Both the position numbers and the translations under genes were made by a program. From a virus: DNA of 53,975 nucleotides. Positions 14,780 through 21,983 of this stretch are shown in pieces. Below the pieces are notes generated by a model that saw only the letters and a list, made by a program, of their open reading frames with translations, was not told the DNA's origin and searched no databases. Each line of letters opens with the position of its first letter. Positions within the stretch are counted from its first letter, which is position 1. Location of the stretch: IMG/VR virus record IMGVR_UViG_3300046694_000107, positions 1 through 53,975 of that record, one strand, 5' to 3'.

Positions 14780-15034
14780 TCAATCCCCTAGAGCCTTTCT
14801 AACTGCATCGGGCACGCTTGCGTGCATCGGCAGACCGTCATCTTCGTAGTCGTCAATCATTGCCGCGATCTCGCCGAGCGCCTTGAGCGCCTTGAGCGCC
14901 TGGTCTTGCCAGTAGTCGCGCGAGCGCGTTATGTCTTCGAGGTCGCGCGTGTAGCTGACGCGCGAGTCGATCGCCTCTGAAAAGATCGCATCGCAGCGAT
15001 CCTTCAGCGGGCATTCAGGTGTTGGTTGCTTCAT
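14780..15034 (-). CDS. Hypothetical helical protein
   Basis: An 84-residue acidic helical protein. It starts M-K-Q-P-T-P-E-C-P-L-K-D-R-C with two cysteines. A coiled-coil-like middle follows (L-E-D-I-T-R-S-R-D-Y-W-Q-D-Q-A-L-K-A-L-K-A-L). It overlaps the previous gene's end by 20 bases in the minus operon. No known family is recognised. Confidence 0.6.
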   Translation of the reverse strand: MKQPTPECPLKDRCDAIFSEAIDSRVSYTRDLEDITRSRDYWQDQALKALKALGEIAAMIDDYEDDGLPMHASVPDAVRKALGD

Positions 15035-15257
15035 CGGGAACCTCGCGGGCCTTCAGCGGAAGGTTGAATGCCAGATCAACTTCTTCCGGATTAAGGTAGA
15101 TAAATGGAAAGATGCGGATTCCGCCTTTTGGGTTATCGAGCTTAGCCATTACAATGCCGCCGTCCAATGTTGCGAGAACGGTGCATACTTCCGATCTCAT
15201 CCAAGGCCGATTTTTTAACGTAACTCGATCGCCTGCCCTGAAGTTTCTCGATGTCAT
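15015..15257 (-). CDS. Hypothetical small beta-rich protein
   Basis: An 80-residue protein. F-R-A-G-D-R-V-T-L-K-N-R-P-W at residues 5-18, followed by short beta strands (C-T-V-L-A-T-L, G-I-V-M-A-K-L), resembles a KOW/SH3-like barrel start. It overlaps both neighbours in the operon. Function is unknown. Confidence 0.6.
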   Translation of the reverse strand: MTSRNFRAGDRVTLKNRPWMRSEVCTVLATLDGGIVMAKLDNPKGGIRIFPFIYLNPEEVDLAFNLPLKAREVPDEATNT

Positions 15258-15754
15258 GCTGCAATCCTCTCCGGTTGTGCCGCACGCGGCGCCGATCCGA
15301 TTTTACGGCCAATCCTTCGCTCAACTTCCGCCAGCACAGCGCGCGTTTCGCCGACTGTCGCAATCTCCATCTGCGCATCGTGAATCCGCAGGCCATGCTC
15401 GATAGCTGCCATCCCGTCTCCATCGAACGCCCATCGCCCTGACGCATCAGCGCGCACCTTCGCGCGTCGAATGCCTTCCAGTGCGCGGAGTAGGGCGGCC
15501 AGATGCTCCTTGCCCATTCCCTGCTCAGCAAACACGACCGCGATGTTCGTCATGCATGCCAGTGTCGACCAGCTTTCCTCGTCGCCGCGGCCCGAGCGCA
15601 TCAGGTCGAACGCGACGTGGTACGCAATCCCGAGGTCGCGCATCTGCGCGTCGCTCAGCGGCTGCCGCGCGTGCCATCTGTCGCCTACACGGATCGCTGC
15701 CGATAACGACCGGCGCGGGTCATACTTTCGCTTCGTCTTTCCGTTGCCGGCCAT
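15254..15754 (-). CDS. Hypothetical protein
   Basis: A 166-residue protein from the ATG at 15754 after GGGGA. A basic N-terminus (K-T-K-R-K-Y-D-P-R-R) leads into helices containing L-S-D-A-Q-M-R-D-L-G-I-A-Y-H-V-A-F-D. The C-terminus has a V-L-A-E-V-E-R-R-I-G-R-K-I helix. The gene overlaps the downstream gene by four bases. I do not recognise the family. Confidence 0.65.
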   Translation of the reverse strand: MAGNGKTKRKYDPRRSLSAAIRVGDRWHARQPLSDAQMRDLGIAYHVAFDLMRSGRGDEESWSTLACMTNIAVVFAEQGMGKEHLAALLRALEGIRRAKVRADASGRWAFDGDGMAAIEHGLRIHDAQMEIATVGETRAVLAEVERRIGRKIGSAPRAAQPERIAA

Positions 15755-15806
15755 CAAATTCCCCAATCCGTCCTAGTTTTCGCAATAATCCGTTCAGCTG
15801 CTTCGA

Positions 15807-16103
15807 TCACGTCTCTGTGGCTCCAGAAAGGGCGCGGATAGCGGCAGCGCATTTCTCACTCGATTTGCTTCGAGCAATCGCGTCCGATTCAGCTTGACGC
15901 CGGCTTATCTCGTCGCACGCCTTCGCACTTTCCTCCAGCGCCGCGCGGCGGGATGCTTGCCATGCCTCCCATGCCCATTGAACCTCATCGCGCTTGTACC
16001 GATCCCCGTCACGGTTGGCCTTGGCTTCGGCGAGTGCCGCGTTGCGATACATCGACGGAACATCACGGCACCAGTGCGCCTCAAACTTTTCTCGATCGCT
16101 CAT
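15807..16103 (-). CDS. Small protein with a W-x-A-W-Q-A module
   Basis: A 98-residue protein from the ATG at 16103, overlapping the upstream stop (ATGA). It is essentially one module: F-E-A-H-W ... Y-R-N-A-A-L-A-E ... Y-K-R-D-E-V-Q-W-A-W-E-A-W-Q-A-S, about 45 residues. The same module occurs in the products at 30424 (twice) and 16618. The tail is a helical C-terminal stretch with two cysteines. Function is unknown. Confidence 0.6.
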   Translation of the reverse strand: MSDREKFEAHWCRDVPSMYRNAALAEAKANRDGDRYKRDEVQWAWEAWQASRRAALEESAKACDEISRRQAESDAIARSKSSEKCAAAIRALSGATET

Positions 16104-16621
16104 TCTGTGGCTCCGCTTGCGGGAAGGGCGGCGGTCAGTAGGGCGCGGACTTTTTGAAGCGGGGTCAGTGCGTCGATCACTTTTCCGTAGACAAACAGCG
16201 CCCATGCTTCGTCAGTGCGGAATTGGTCGCGCGGCTTGCTGTACGCTTCGAATACGCGTTGGAAACCCTTTTCGAAGTCATCCGTCAGCGCCCGCTCCGT
16301 CTGTGCTGGCTGCTTGTCACGATATTTCATAGCGAAGCAGTTGCCACACACGCCGGGATCGTGCGCCGTGATGCCGTCTCCGCATGCTTGGCATTCGGGC
16401 TCCTTGGCCTGCGACAGTCTCAACCATGCGTCGTTTGCCTTGACCAGTTGCGCTTCGAGATCGGCAATGCGCGCGTTCGCGGCTTCGAGGGCGGCATTCG
16501 CTTGGCTCATGGCGGCGTCAGACGCTTCGAGGGCGGCGCAAGCCTCGTGCATGCATTTCGATGCGTTGAACCCGTAACCGAAATTGGCCCATCGGCGTAG
16601 GCGTTGGATCAGGTCAGTCAT
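16100..16621 (-). CDS. Hypothetical coiled-coil and zinc-finger protein
   Basis: A 173-residue protein. Residues 35-75 form a coiled coil (A-N-A-A-L-E-A-A-N-A-R-I-A-D-L-E-A-Q-L). C-Q-A-C-G-D-G (about 78-84) and C-G-N-C-F form a four-cysteine zinc site. The linker P-A-Q-T-E-R-A-L-T-D-D is shared with neighbouring and distant genes. The last third is helical. ATGA overlaps on both sides show tight coupling. It is part of a family of shuffled accessory proteins in this phage. Confidence 0.6.
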   Translation of the reverse strand: MTDLIQRLRRWANFGYGFNASKCMHEACAALEASDAAMSQANAALEAANARIADLEAQLVKANDAWLRLSQAKEPECQACGDGITAHDPGVCGNCFAMKYRDKQPAQTERALTDDFEKGFQRVFEAYSKPRDQFRTDEAWALFVYGKVIDALTPLQKVRALLTAALPASGATE

Positions 16622-17922
16622 TCTGTCTCTCCGCTTGCCGGACGCGCGGCGGCACGGGCTATCTCGATAGCCTTTCTGGCAATTTGCCGGTATGTCGTCT
16701 CGTTCACGACCCCTTCCAGAAAATCAAACTTGTCGTAAATCTCCTGATCCGTCAGCGCCCGCGTCTGCTCCACTGGTTGCGGGGATGCGGCGGTCAGCAC
16801 GCGTTCCGCTTGCGCCTTCATACGATCCAGCACGTCGATCTGTTTTTGCCAATACAACTCGTCAGATCGGGTTGTCTCGTTCGACGCCTTTACTTCAAGG
16901 CATGCAGTACGAAAATCATGGTGATGGCTCACCACGTCCATGAGGCATTCGCGCGCGTCAACGGTCAGCGCCAGCTCATCGTCCAGTACCACGGCAGTCG
17001 GAGAGGGCTGTGGCTCGCCTTCGTACACGAGCGGGCGGCACACGAAACCCTCGCTGTGACTCTTTCGCTCGAATGAAACGATTCGCGCGTGATCATCCGG
17101 GTAAGTGGCATGCTCGTACACATACGCCACCGGCTCCGCCATCCCCGGCGCATCTGCCGCTTTGCTCTCCAGCGTATCGGTCCAGAAGCCCGAAGCGACC
17201 AGCCCATGGGCAGCAGTCGCTGTCGGAGTAAGCGAGTCGCCGACCGCGATCACCTCAAGGGCAACGCGCATCGCATCGAATTCCTGCTGAGTCAGCGTGA
17301 CCGTCTCTGCCGCTGGGGCGGCTTGCAGTGCGGCGCGTGCTTGCCATGCCTTCCACGATTCCTCATGGAACCACTGGCAATACTCGCCGTAGCGATCCGA
17401 TCCTTTTACGTCGCGCCGGTACATGATCGCGTCGTGGATTTCCTTGCGATACCACGCCTCAAACGCCCCGCGCTCTGTCTGCGCAGGTGATGGCGCGGCA
17501 GGGGATGCGGCGAGTATGTCGCCGACGAGTTCGCGCAGAATCGCGGAGGCGATACTTTCGTCACTCGATTTACAGACAACGCCGCCGAGGCCATCTTTTT
17601 CAACGACAGCCGCGCCGTCATCAAAGATTCGAATGCGCCAGCCAGTCGGCACCGCCACGACAGGCTTGCTTGCAGATAGCAGTTCGATCCGGTTGATAAT
17701 CTCGTCGAACGCCATGGACGGCATCGTGAAATCGAATCGGCCCATCACATCGAGTAACCATTGTGATTTAGTCATTTGCATATTCCCGGCTTCGGGCCTG
17801 TTGGGGGTCGTCGTCTGCTTCCTGTTGGGATGGGTCAAGGCCTGCTCCTTCCGGCATGGACCAGACCCACAACCGACAGAGCAGTGAATATCGCTGATTG
17901 CGCAAACTCGAACGGCGCTCAC
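16618..17922 (-). CDS. Large modular hypothetical protein
   Basis: A 434-residue protein if started at the GTG at 17922, which overlaps the upstream stop like other genes here. A TTG at 17838 preceded by GGAAGGAG is an equally plausible start and removes a Cys-rich leader. Modules include F-E-A-W-Y-R-K-E ... E-S-W-K-A-W-Q-A-R-A-A-L (about 155-205), the linker Q-P-S-P-T-A-V, the linker Q-P-V-E-Q-T-R-A-L-T-D-Q, and helical stretches. Two linkers are identical at DNA level to ones in the gene at 30424. No enzymatic motif is visible. Confidence 0.6.
   Translation of the reverse strand: MSAVRVCAISDIHCSVGCGSGPCRKEQALTHPNRKQTTTPNRPEAGNMQMTKSQWLLDVMGRFDFTMPSMAFDEIINRIELLSASKPVVAVPTGWRIRIFDDGAAVVEKDGLGGVVCKSSDESIASAILRELVGDILAASPAAPSPAQTERGAFEAWYRKEIHDAIMYRRDVKGSDRYGEYCQWFHEESWKAWQARAALQAAPAAETVTLTQQEFDAMRVALEVIAVGDSLTPTATAAHGLVASGFWTDTLESKAADAPGMAEPVAYVYEHATYPDDHARIVSFERKSHSEGFVCRPLVYEGEPQPSPTAVVLDDELALTVDARECLMDVVSHHHDFRTACLEVKASNETTRSDELYWQKQIDVLDRMKAQAERVLTAASPQPVEQTRALTDQEIYDKFDFLEGVVNETTYRQIARKAIEIARAAARPASGETE
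16751..16784 (-). repeat. 34-bp dispersed repeat, copy A
   Basis: Bases 16751-16784 are identical to 30533-30566. A second identical 22-bp block pairs 16989-17010 with 30753-30774. Both encode linkers (Q-P-V-E-Q-T-R-A-L-T-D and Q-P-S-P-T-A-V) joining modules in the two genes. Confidence 0.85.
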
Positions 17923-18530
17923 GATTCCTGCTCTCCGCCAGATGCAGCGGCAATAGCTGCGTCGTCCATAAACGCGTCGAGATACCTGCGTACGCCGTCC
18001 ATCATTCCCAATCCGGGCTCTGAGTTGGGCCTAAAGATCGCATGAAGCTCCCGAACTTTTCCCTGCTTGTCGAATTTGAGATCGCAAGCATGCGTTCGGT
18101 GGATTAGCGTTCGCAAAATCTCAGCGTCGCGCGTCTCTGCCATCGCGGGAGCGTGGGTAGCGGCGAGAATTTCTCTCACGCAGTCGTAAAAGTCACCCCA
18201 ATAGAATTCAGGTGATGACTCGCTATCTGGCTTGATCCACTTGCGCGCGATCGCGGTCCAATGCTCGACAGTCGCGCCGTCTGTCTGCGGAGGGGTGGCG
18301 AGAGCGGGCGCAGCGATATGTCCGCAGTGTGCGCATTGACCCTCTTCGGTATCGGGCAGCCCGTCGCGGGATGCGGCAAGGATGTTGTCGAGCATCTGCT
18401 TGGGATCGCCTGTTTCGAACCGGGCGCGCAACGCAGCGCGAGCCAGCTTGGTGTCTTTCCAGACCCGGCCATCGGGCGCGGTTACGGTCCATTGAGCTTC
18501 GATCGGCGCTGCTGTATCAGTGGTCTTCAT
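17919..18530 (-). CDS. Hypothetical protein
   Basis: A 203-residue protein with GAGGA before the ATG. Near the start is W-T-V-T-A-P-D-G-R-V-W-K, and a C-A-H-C-G-H segment (about 67-72) suggests a partial zinc motif. W-T-A-I-A-R-K-W-I-K-P-D lies in the middle. The C-terminal part is helical, with F-M-D-D-A-A-I-A-A-A. The stop overlaps the next start. No function assigned. Confidence 0.6.
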   Translation of the reverse strand: MKTTDTAAPIEAQWTVTAPDGRVWKDTKLARAALRARFETGDPKQMLDNILAASRDGLPDTEEGQCAHCGHIAAPALATPPQTDGATVEHWTAIARKWIKPDSESSPEFYWGDFYDCVREILAATHAPAMAETRDAEILRTLIHRTHACDLKFDKQGKVRELHAIFRPNSEPGLGMMDGVRRYLDAFMDDAAIAAASGGEQES

Positions 18531-18536
18531 ATGTCC

Positions 18537-19739
18537 TCAGATGTCGATTGATTCGCGCGAGGCGCGGATGGGGTGGAGGTTTTCGACTGCTTCGATGCGC
18601 TCGCCAATCCAGCGCATGACCGGAACCGCCATGCTGTTGCCGAGCGCCTTGTAGCGCGGCCCGTCAGCAGCGGGCTTGCCGCGCACGTTGATCAGCGTGT
18701 AGTCGTCAGGGAATCCCTGTAGCCGCTCGCATTCCATGGGCATCAAGCGCCGTACAGCAGACCCAATCTGAACGCCGGGGATCTGCTCTTTGACAAGCGC
18801 CGACGAAACCGGGCCACCGCCAAGGGTGGTTTGCTTTCCGCCCGCTTGCCAGTTGAGCGCCACCGCGCCGACACCAATTCCAGCGCGGCCACCGTTCGGC
18901 GTGAGAATTGCATTCGAGGTGCCATCTTGCCGATACTCGAGTTGATGCGTGTCTCCGCGGCCTCGAATCGCAAGCGTATATGGCTCGCCCACAATGAGCG
19001 TTTCTGTCTCTGCGTCAATCCGCTGATTGGATGTGGTTAAGGCGCGGGCTATGGCCGGCACGATATTCACGTCATCTTCTTGTCGTCGTCCGGCATACCC
19101 GCCTTTGCCACTGCTTTCAGCGCCTCTAGTAAGGGTTGCGGCAACCCTTTGCCCCGCTTCGCGGCGCGGCGCAGGATGCCCGAGCAGGCTTTCGCGCTCA
19201 AAAAGTACCGCTGCGGCACGTCGCCAGTCTCCAAGATGTCCGACAACGAACACACGCCTTCGTCTTTGAGGGACGGCGCGAGCGTGTGATTCCACTCGGA
19301 CGTACTGAGCGTCAAGAACGCGGTAGGCGAACCCATACCCGAGTTCTGCCAGCCCTCCGAGGAGGGTTCCAAAATCCCTTCCGCCGTTTGATGACAGGAC
19401 ACCGGGGACGTTTTCCCATACCAGCCAGCGGGGAGCGTAGCGCTCAGCAATGGCAAGATAGGTGAGCATGAGGTTGCCACGCGGATCAGCCAGTCCCTTT
19501 CGGAGTCCAGCGACGCTGAAGCTTTGGCAGGGAGTTCCGCCGACGAGAAGATCGATAGTTGCATCCGGCCATTCCTTGAATTTCGTCATGTCGCCCATGT
19601 TCGGGACGTCGGCGTGGTGATGGGCTAGCACGGCGGACGGGAACGGCTCGATCTCGCTGAGAAACTGCGCACGCCATCCGATGGGCCGCCACGCGCAGCT
19701 CGCCGCTTCGATGCCAGAGCAGACGCTTCCAAAGTTCAC
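18537..19739 (-). CDS. DNA (cytosine-5) methyltransferase
   Basis: A 400-residue C5-cytosine methyltransferase. The GTG at 19739, after GAGGAAA, places motif I (F-G-S-V-C-S-G-I-E-A-A) at the N-terminus as in the family; the longer frame is unlikely. Catalytic Cys71 lies in G-G-T-P-C-Q-S-F-S-V-A-G, E-N-V at 109-111, and the Q-R-R-R-R-V motif VIII around 195. The C-terminal E-C-E-R-L-Q-G-F-P-D-D and A-L-G-N-S-M-A-V-P complete motifs IX-X. The target-recognition part between is full length. Likely roles are protection from host restriction or regulation. Confidence 0.93.
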   Translation of the reverse strand: MNFGSVCSGIEAASCAWRPIGWRAQFLSEIEPFPSAVLAHHHADVPNMGDMTKFKEWPDATIDLLVGGTPCQSFSVAGLRKGLADPRGNLMLTYLAIAERYAPRWLVWENVPGVLSSNGGRDFGTLLGGLAELGYGFAYRVLDAQYVRVESHARAVPQRRRRVFVVGHLGDWRRAAAVLFERESLLGHPAPRREAGQRVAATLTRGAESSGKGGYAGRRQEDDVNIVPAIARALTTSNQRIDAETETLIVGEPYTLAIRGRGDTHQLEYRQDGTSNAILTPNGGRAGIGVGAVALNWQAGGKQTTLGGGPVSSALVKEQIPGVQIGSAVRRLMPMECERLQGFPDDYTLINVRGKPAADGPRYKALGNSMAVPVMRWIGERIEAVENLHPIRASRESIDI

Positions 19740-19740
19740 G

Positions 19741-19809
19741 TTAAATTTCCTCTTCGCGCAGCCACTGCGCGGCGTATGGGGCGGTATCGTTGTAGTACGC
19801 ACCGGGCAT
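19741..19809 (-). CDS. Tiny ORF upstream of the methyltransferase (A-Y-Y-N peptide)
   Basis: A 22-codon frame whose product runs M-P-G-A-Y-Y-N-D-T-A-P-Y-A-A-Q-W-L-R-E-E-E-I and stops two bases before the GTG of the methyltransferase. It matches the first part of small proteins (A-Y-Y-N-E-x-D-P-x-A-A-x-W-L-R) that I know from directly upstream of phage cytosine methyltransferases. Those proteins continue for about 15 more residues, so this copy is shortened. The upstream RBS is weak (GAG), so it is probably read by coupling. Confidence 0.5.
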   Translation of the reverse strand: MPGAYYNDTAPYAAQWLREEEI

Positions 19810-19816
19810 TTCAGTC

Positions 19817-19927
19817 TCAAAAAGAGCCGCCCATGCTGGCACGGCTAAACACACACGCGCGGTTCTTGCCGCACGGATCTTTAATTGACAGCTGAGCAGC
19901 CAAGCTATAAGTCGACCGCTCGCTCAT
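19817..19927 (-). CDS. Tiny ORF
   Basis: A 36-codon frame, M-S-E-R-S-T-Y-S-L-A-A-Q-L-S-I-K-D-P-C-G-K-N-R-A-C, ending M-G-G-S-F. It has two cysteines. It overlaps the end of the 19905-19997 frame and precedes the A-Y-Y-N frame by seven bases. There is no good RBS, so translation would depend on coupling. Support comes from tight packing, not from homology. Confidence 0.4.
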   Translation of the reverse strand: MSERSTYSLAAQLSIKDPCGKNRACVFSRASMGGSF

Positions 19928-19997
19928 GCCGGTGAAACGCCGCATCGCCTACGTCAGCGGGCGGGCATAATAAGAGGTGAATCGGCTTCGTTTGCAT
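19905..19997 (-). CDS. Small protein, first gene after an operator-promoter
   Basis: A 30-codon frame from the ATG at 19997 preceded by the good RBS AAGGAAACCGAA. The product starts M-Q-T-K-P-I-H-L-L-L-C-P-P-A-D-V-G-D-A-A-F-H-R-H-E-R. The operator-containing promoter at 20044-20073 lies about 45 bp upstream, so this is the leader gene of a unit running into the methyltransferase. Function is unknown. Confidence 0.5.
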   Translation of the reverse strand: MQTKPIHLLLCPPADVGDAAFHRHERAVDL

Positions 19998-20043
19998 TTC
20001 GGTTTCCTTCCCTTCTTTTTGTTGTGATGCTGTTATGGGCTCT

Positions 20044-20073
20044 ACGATACCAAGAAAGTATCTTAGATTGCAA
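20044..20073 (-). promoter_or_regulatory. Promoter with operator ahead of the methyltransferase unit
   Basis: Minus strand: TTGCAA (20073-20068), an 18-base spacer, and TATCGT (20049-20044). The dyad GATACCAAGAAAGTATC (20046-20062) fills the spacer. This suggests that the cytosine methyltransferase is repressed in the lysogen. Confidence 0.72.
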
Positions 20074-20085
20074 GGAAATATTTGG

Positions 20086-20448
20086 CTATTTCCGCACAGT
20101 CATGCAAAGTTCACGAAGCCGCTTGTTCTTGGCGTCATATCCGGTGAGCGAGTTGCGCATCCATGCGGGCGTCTCGGCGCGCGTCGTCTTGCGCTCGACT
20201 GCCTCGCGTAAGGCGTCGCCTTCGAGCAGGGCGTACTTCACGCGCGAATGGCTGGTAGCGTTGCGCCAGACGACGCCCTTCTCGACGAGTGCATGCAGCG
20301 TGTCGCGCACGGCCGCGCGGGGCGCTCCGACTATAAGGTCGAGGATTTCGTCGAGCGTGTACTCGTAGTTTTCAACCATGGCGCTGATCAGATCCTGCGG
20401 CGCGACGGTTTCGGGCTGGCGCCCTTTGCTGAATGCCATGTTTTTCAT
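20086..20448 (-). CDS. Winged-helix-like DNA-binding protein
   Basis: A 120-residue protein from the ATG at 20448, which overlaps the upstream stop (ATGA). It contains a winged-helix pattern: Y-T-L-D-E-I-L-D-L-I-V-G-A-P-R-A-A-V-R-D-T-L-H, then L-V-E-K-G-V-V-W-R and a wing-like Y-A-L-L-E-G. The C-terminus is basic. It is probably a transcriptional regulator of phage genes. It is the last gene before the operator-promoter at 20044. Confidence 0.65.
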   Translation of the reverse strand: MKNMAFSKGRQPETVAPQDLISAMVENYEYTLDEILDLIVGAPRAAVRDTLHALVEKGVVWRNATSHSRVKYALLEGDALREAVERKTTRAETPAWMRNSLTGYDAKNKRLRELCMTVRK

Positions 20449-20894
20449 GCGGCTTCCTGTTGTTGTTCGATTCCCATCTTCCGGGCCCGCACTGGCGCCC
20501 ATCGCTCGTATGCCGCATCCCACGTTGAGAACTTCGCTTCGCGCGGTGCCGAACCCTGATCGATCCATGCATGGCACGCGAAGCAGCCGGGCACGGTGAA
20601 GATGTGCTGCGCCTTCAATGCGCCGCCCTTGCCGTGCTTCGACTGGTTGGAATGGCATGGCACGACGCTTTCGCTTCCCCATCCGAATGCCTGGCAGACT
20701 CCAGATACGCGCAGGTAGCACTCCTCACCTTGGCAGGCGGACAAATACTTCGATCCGTCAGCCACGGTCGGCTTCTTGCGTGCGCGCTTCTTCATCGGCG
20801 TGCGCTGCAATTCCTTGCCGGCGCTTCGGAAGCTGCTGAAACCGGCGTCAGCCTTGCGAGCGAACGCCGTCCGTTTCATCGGCGATCGCTTCAT
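20445..20894 (-). CDS. DUF1364 (YbcO-like) nuclease
   Basis: A 149-residue protein. The basic N-terminus M-K-R-S-P-M-K-R-T has a second copy, T-P-M-K-K-R-A. It is followed by the zinc-nuclease pattern C-Q-G-E-E-C-Y-L, V-P-C-H-S-N-Q-S-K-H-G, and F-A-C-H-A-W-I-D-Q-G near residue 108-117. This matches DUF1364 phage nucleases of the DNase YbcO type. Such genes lie in recombination and nin regions of lambdoid phages, as here next to NinB. Confidence 0.85.
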   Translation of the reverse strand: MKRSPMKRTAFARKADAGFSSFRSAGKELQRTPMKKRARKKPTVADGSKYLSACQGEECYLRVSGVCQAFGWGSESVVPCHSNQSKHGKGGALKAQHIFTVPGCFACHAWIDQGSAPREAKFSTWDAAYERWAPVRARKMGIEQQQEAA

Positions 20895-21286
20895 CGTGCA
20901 GCCTCCAGCAGCCCGGCGAACGGATGCGCGCAGCCGTTAGACGCCGTGCGTCGCGCCTTGTAGACGCCGCTGTATTTGCGGTAGTGGCGTGCCGATGCTT
21001 CCTTGCGTGCCTCGGTGCGATCCGGCTCGCGTTTGTCCCGCTTGTCGCCAGCGCGATAGACGGCGCCCCACAGCCCGCTCGTTCCTATCGCTCGCTGCCA
21101 GTCGCAGATGTGGACCAGCTTCGGCGTCGCCGTGTGCATGGCGCGCAGATAGCGGCGGATGCCGGTCTCGTTGATACCGACGAGCGCTTCGAGTTCTTTG
21201 GCAGTCAGCTCGTCGTGATCGAGCAGCGCCAAAATCTTGCGGCGCGTGTCGTAGCGCTTGCTGTTGGGGTTGAGCTTGCCGGTCAT
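20891..21286 (-). CDS. Helix-turn-helix regulator
   Basis: A 131-residue protein. R-R-K-I-L-A-L-L-D-H-D-E-L-T-A-K-E-L-E-A-L-V-G (about 15-37) followed by G-I-R-R-Y-L-R-A-M is a winged-helix recognition unit. The C-terminal third is strongly basic (R-K-E-A-S-A-R-H-Y-R-K-Y). Overlaps of four bases link it to both neighbours. It likely binds DNA; the target is unknown. Confidence 0.65.
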   Translation of the reverse strand: MTGKLNPNSKRYDTRRKILALLDHDELTAKELEALVGINETGIRRYLRAMHTATPKLVHICDWQRAIGTSGLWGAVYRAGDKRDKREPDRTEARKEASARHYRKYSGVYKARRTASNGCAHPFAGLLEAAR

Positions 21287-21696
21287 GCTGCAAGTTCCTC
21301 ATAGCCAGGCGGCACGCTCAGTTGCACGTCGTTCGTCGTAAGCCATGCCGTGACGTACTCGATCAGGCTGTTCATGCGGCGCACGCCCATTTGCGCGCTG
21401 GACTCACGGATGTTCACGAACTCGCCTTCGAGGCCCGGGATCATGTCGGCGCCGATTCCGCTTGCGATCGCATGGCCGCTGATGAACAGAACCTTCCATT
21501 GGGTGGGCGTCAGCTTGCGACCATGAAACGTGGCGTGCTTGGCTGCGACGCCGAAAAGATGGTGGAGCAAGGCGTTTTGATGGTTGCTGCGCGTCCGCTC
21601 TTGCAGGATCAGCACGTCGCCATCGGGCCGCCGGTTGACGGCATCCGCGGCTAATCGGCGGTTCTGGCTGTTGAGAAAAATCGTGAGCTTGTCCAT
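21283..21696 (-). CDS. ninB: Recombination protein NinB
   Basis: A 137-residue protein of the NinB (lambda Orf) family. Signature parts are R-S-N-H-Q-N-A-L-L-H-H-L-F-G, the P-T-Q-W-K-V-L-F-I-S-G-H segment, and S-A-Q-M-G-V-R-R-M-N-S-L-I-E-Y-V-T-A-W-L. NinB binds single-stranded DNA and SSB and replaces RecFOR in loading recombinases. It sits beside nucleases and opposite the SSB/Sak4 module of this phage. Confidence 0.9.
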   Translation of the reverse strand: MDKLTIFLNSQNRRLAADAVNRRPDGDVLILQERTRSNHQNALLHHLFGVAAKHATFHGRKLTPTQWKVLFISGHAIASGIGADMIPGLEGEFVNIRESSAQMGVRRMNSLIEYVTAWLTTNDVQLSVPPGYEELAA

Positions 21697-21983
21697 TACG
21701 CATTCCCCCGCGTAACGGCCAGCGCTTGCTCGATGGACTCGACGACGTGTATCTCACCGGTCCATGCTGCGTGGAACTTCTCTTGATCGGGCGTCAGCCG
21801 GCGTTTGCTCGGGATCTTCTCGCCGTCCTTGATCTCGAGGAGGAACGTGCGTCCGTTGAACGCGACGACTAAATCGGGGAACCCTTGTCCTACCGTGTGC
21901 GTTGGGATGACGGCCGCGCCGAACTTGCGTAAGGCAGCGACAATTTCAGGTTGATTCCGGTCCGCTTTCGCTGCGTATTTCAT
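21696..21983 (-). CDS. VRR-NUC / Holliday-resolvase-like nuclease
   Basis: A 95-residue PD-(D/E)xK-type protein: E-I-V-A-A-L-R-K-F-G-A-A-V at residues 13-25, then G-Q-G-F-P-D-L-V-V-A-F with the catalytic Asp, and F-L-L-E-I-K-D-G with the E-x-K pair. This is the minimal VRR-NUC / phage resolvase-like domain. It lies between NinB and a DNA methyltransferase, consistent with branch or end processing during recombination. Confidence 0.82.
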   Translation of the reverse strand: MKYAAKADRNQPEIVAALRKFGAAVIPTHTVGQGFPDLVVAFNGRTFLLEIKDGEKIPSKRRLTPDQEKFHAAWTGEIHVVESIEQALAVTRGNA

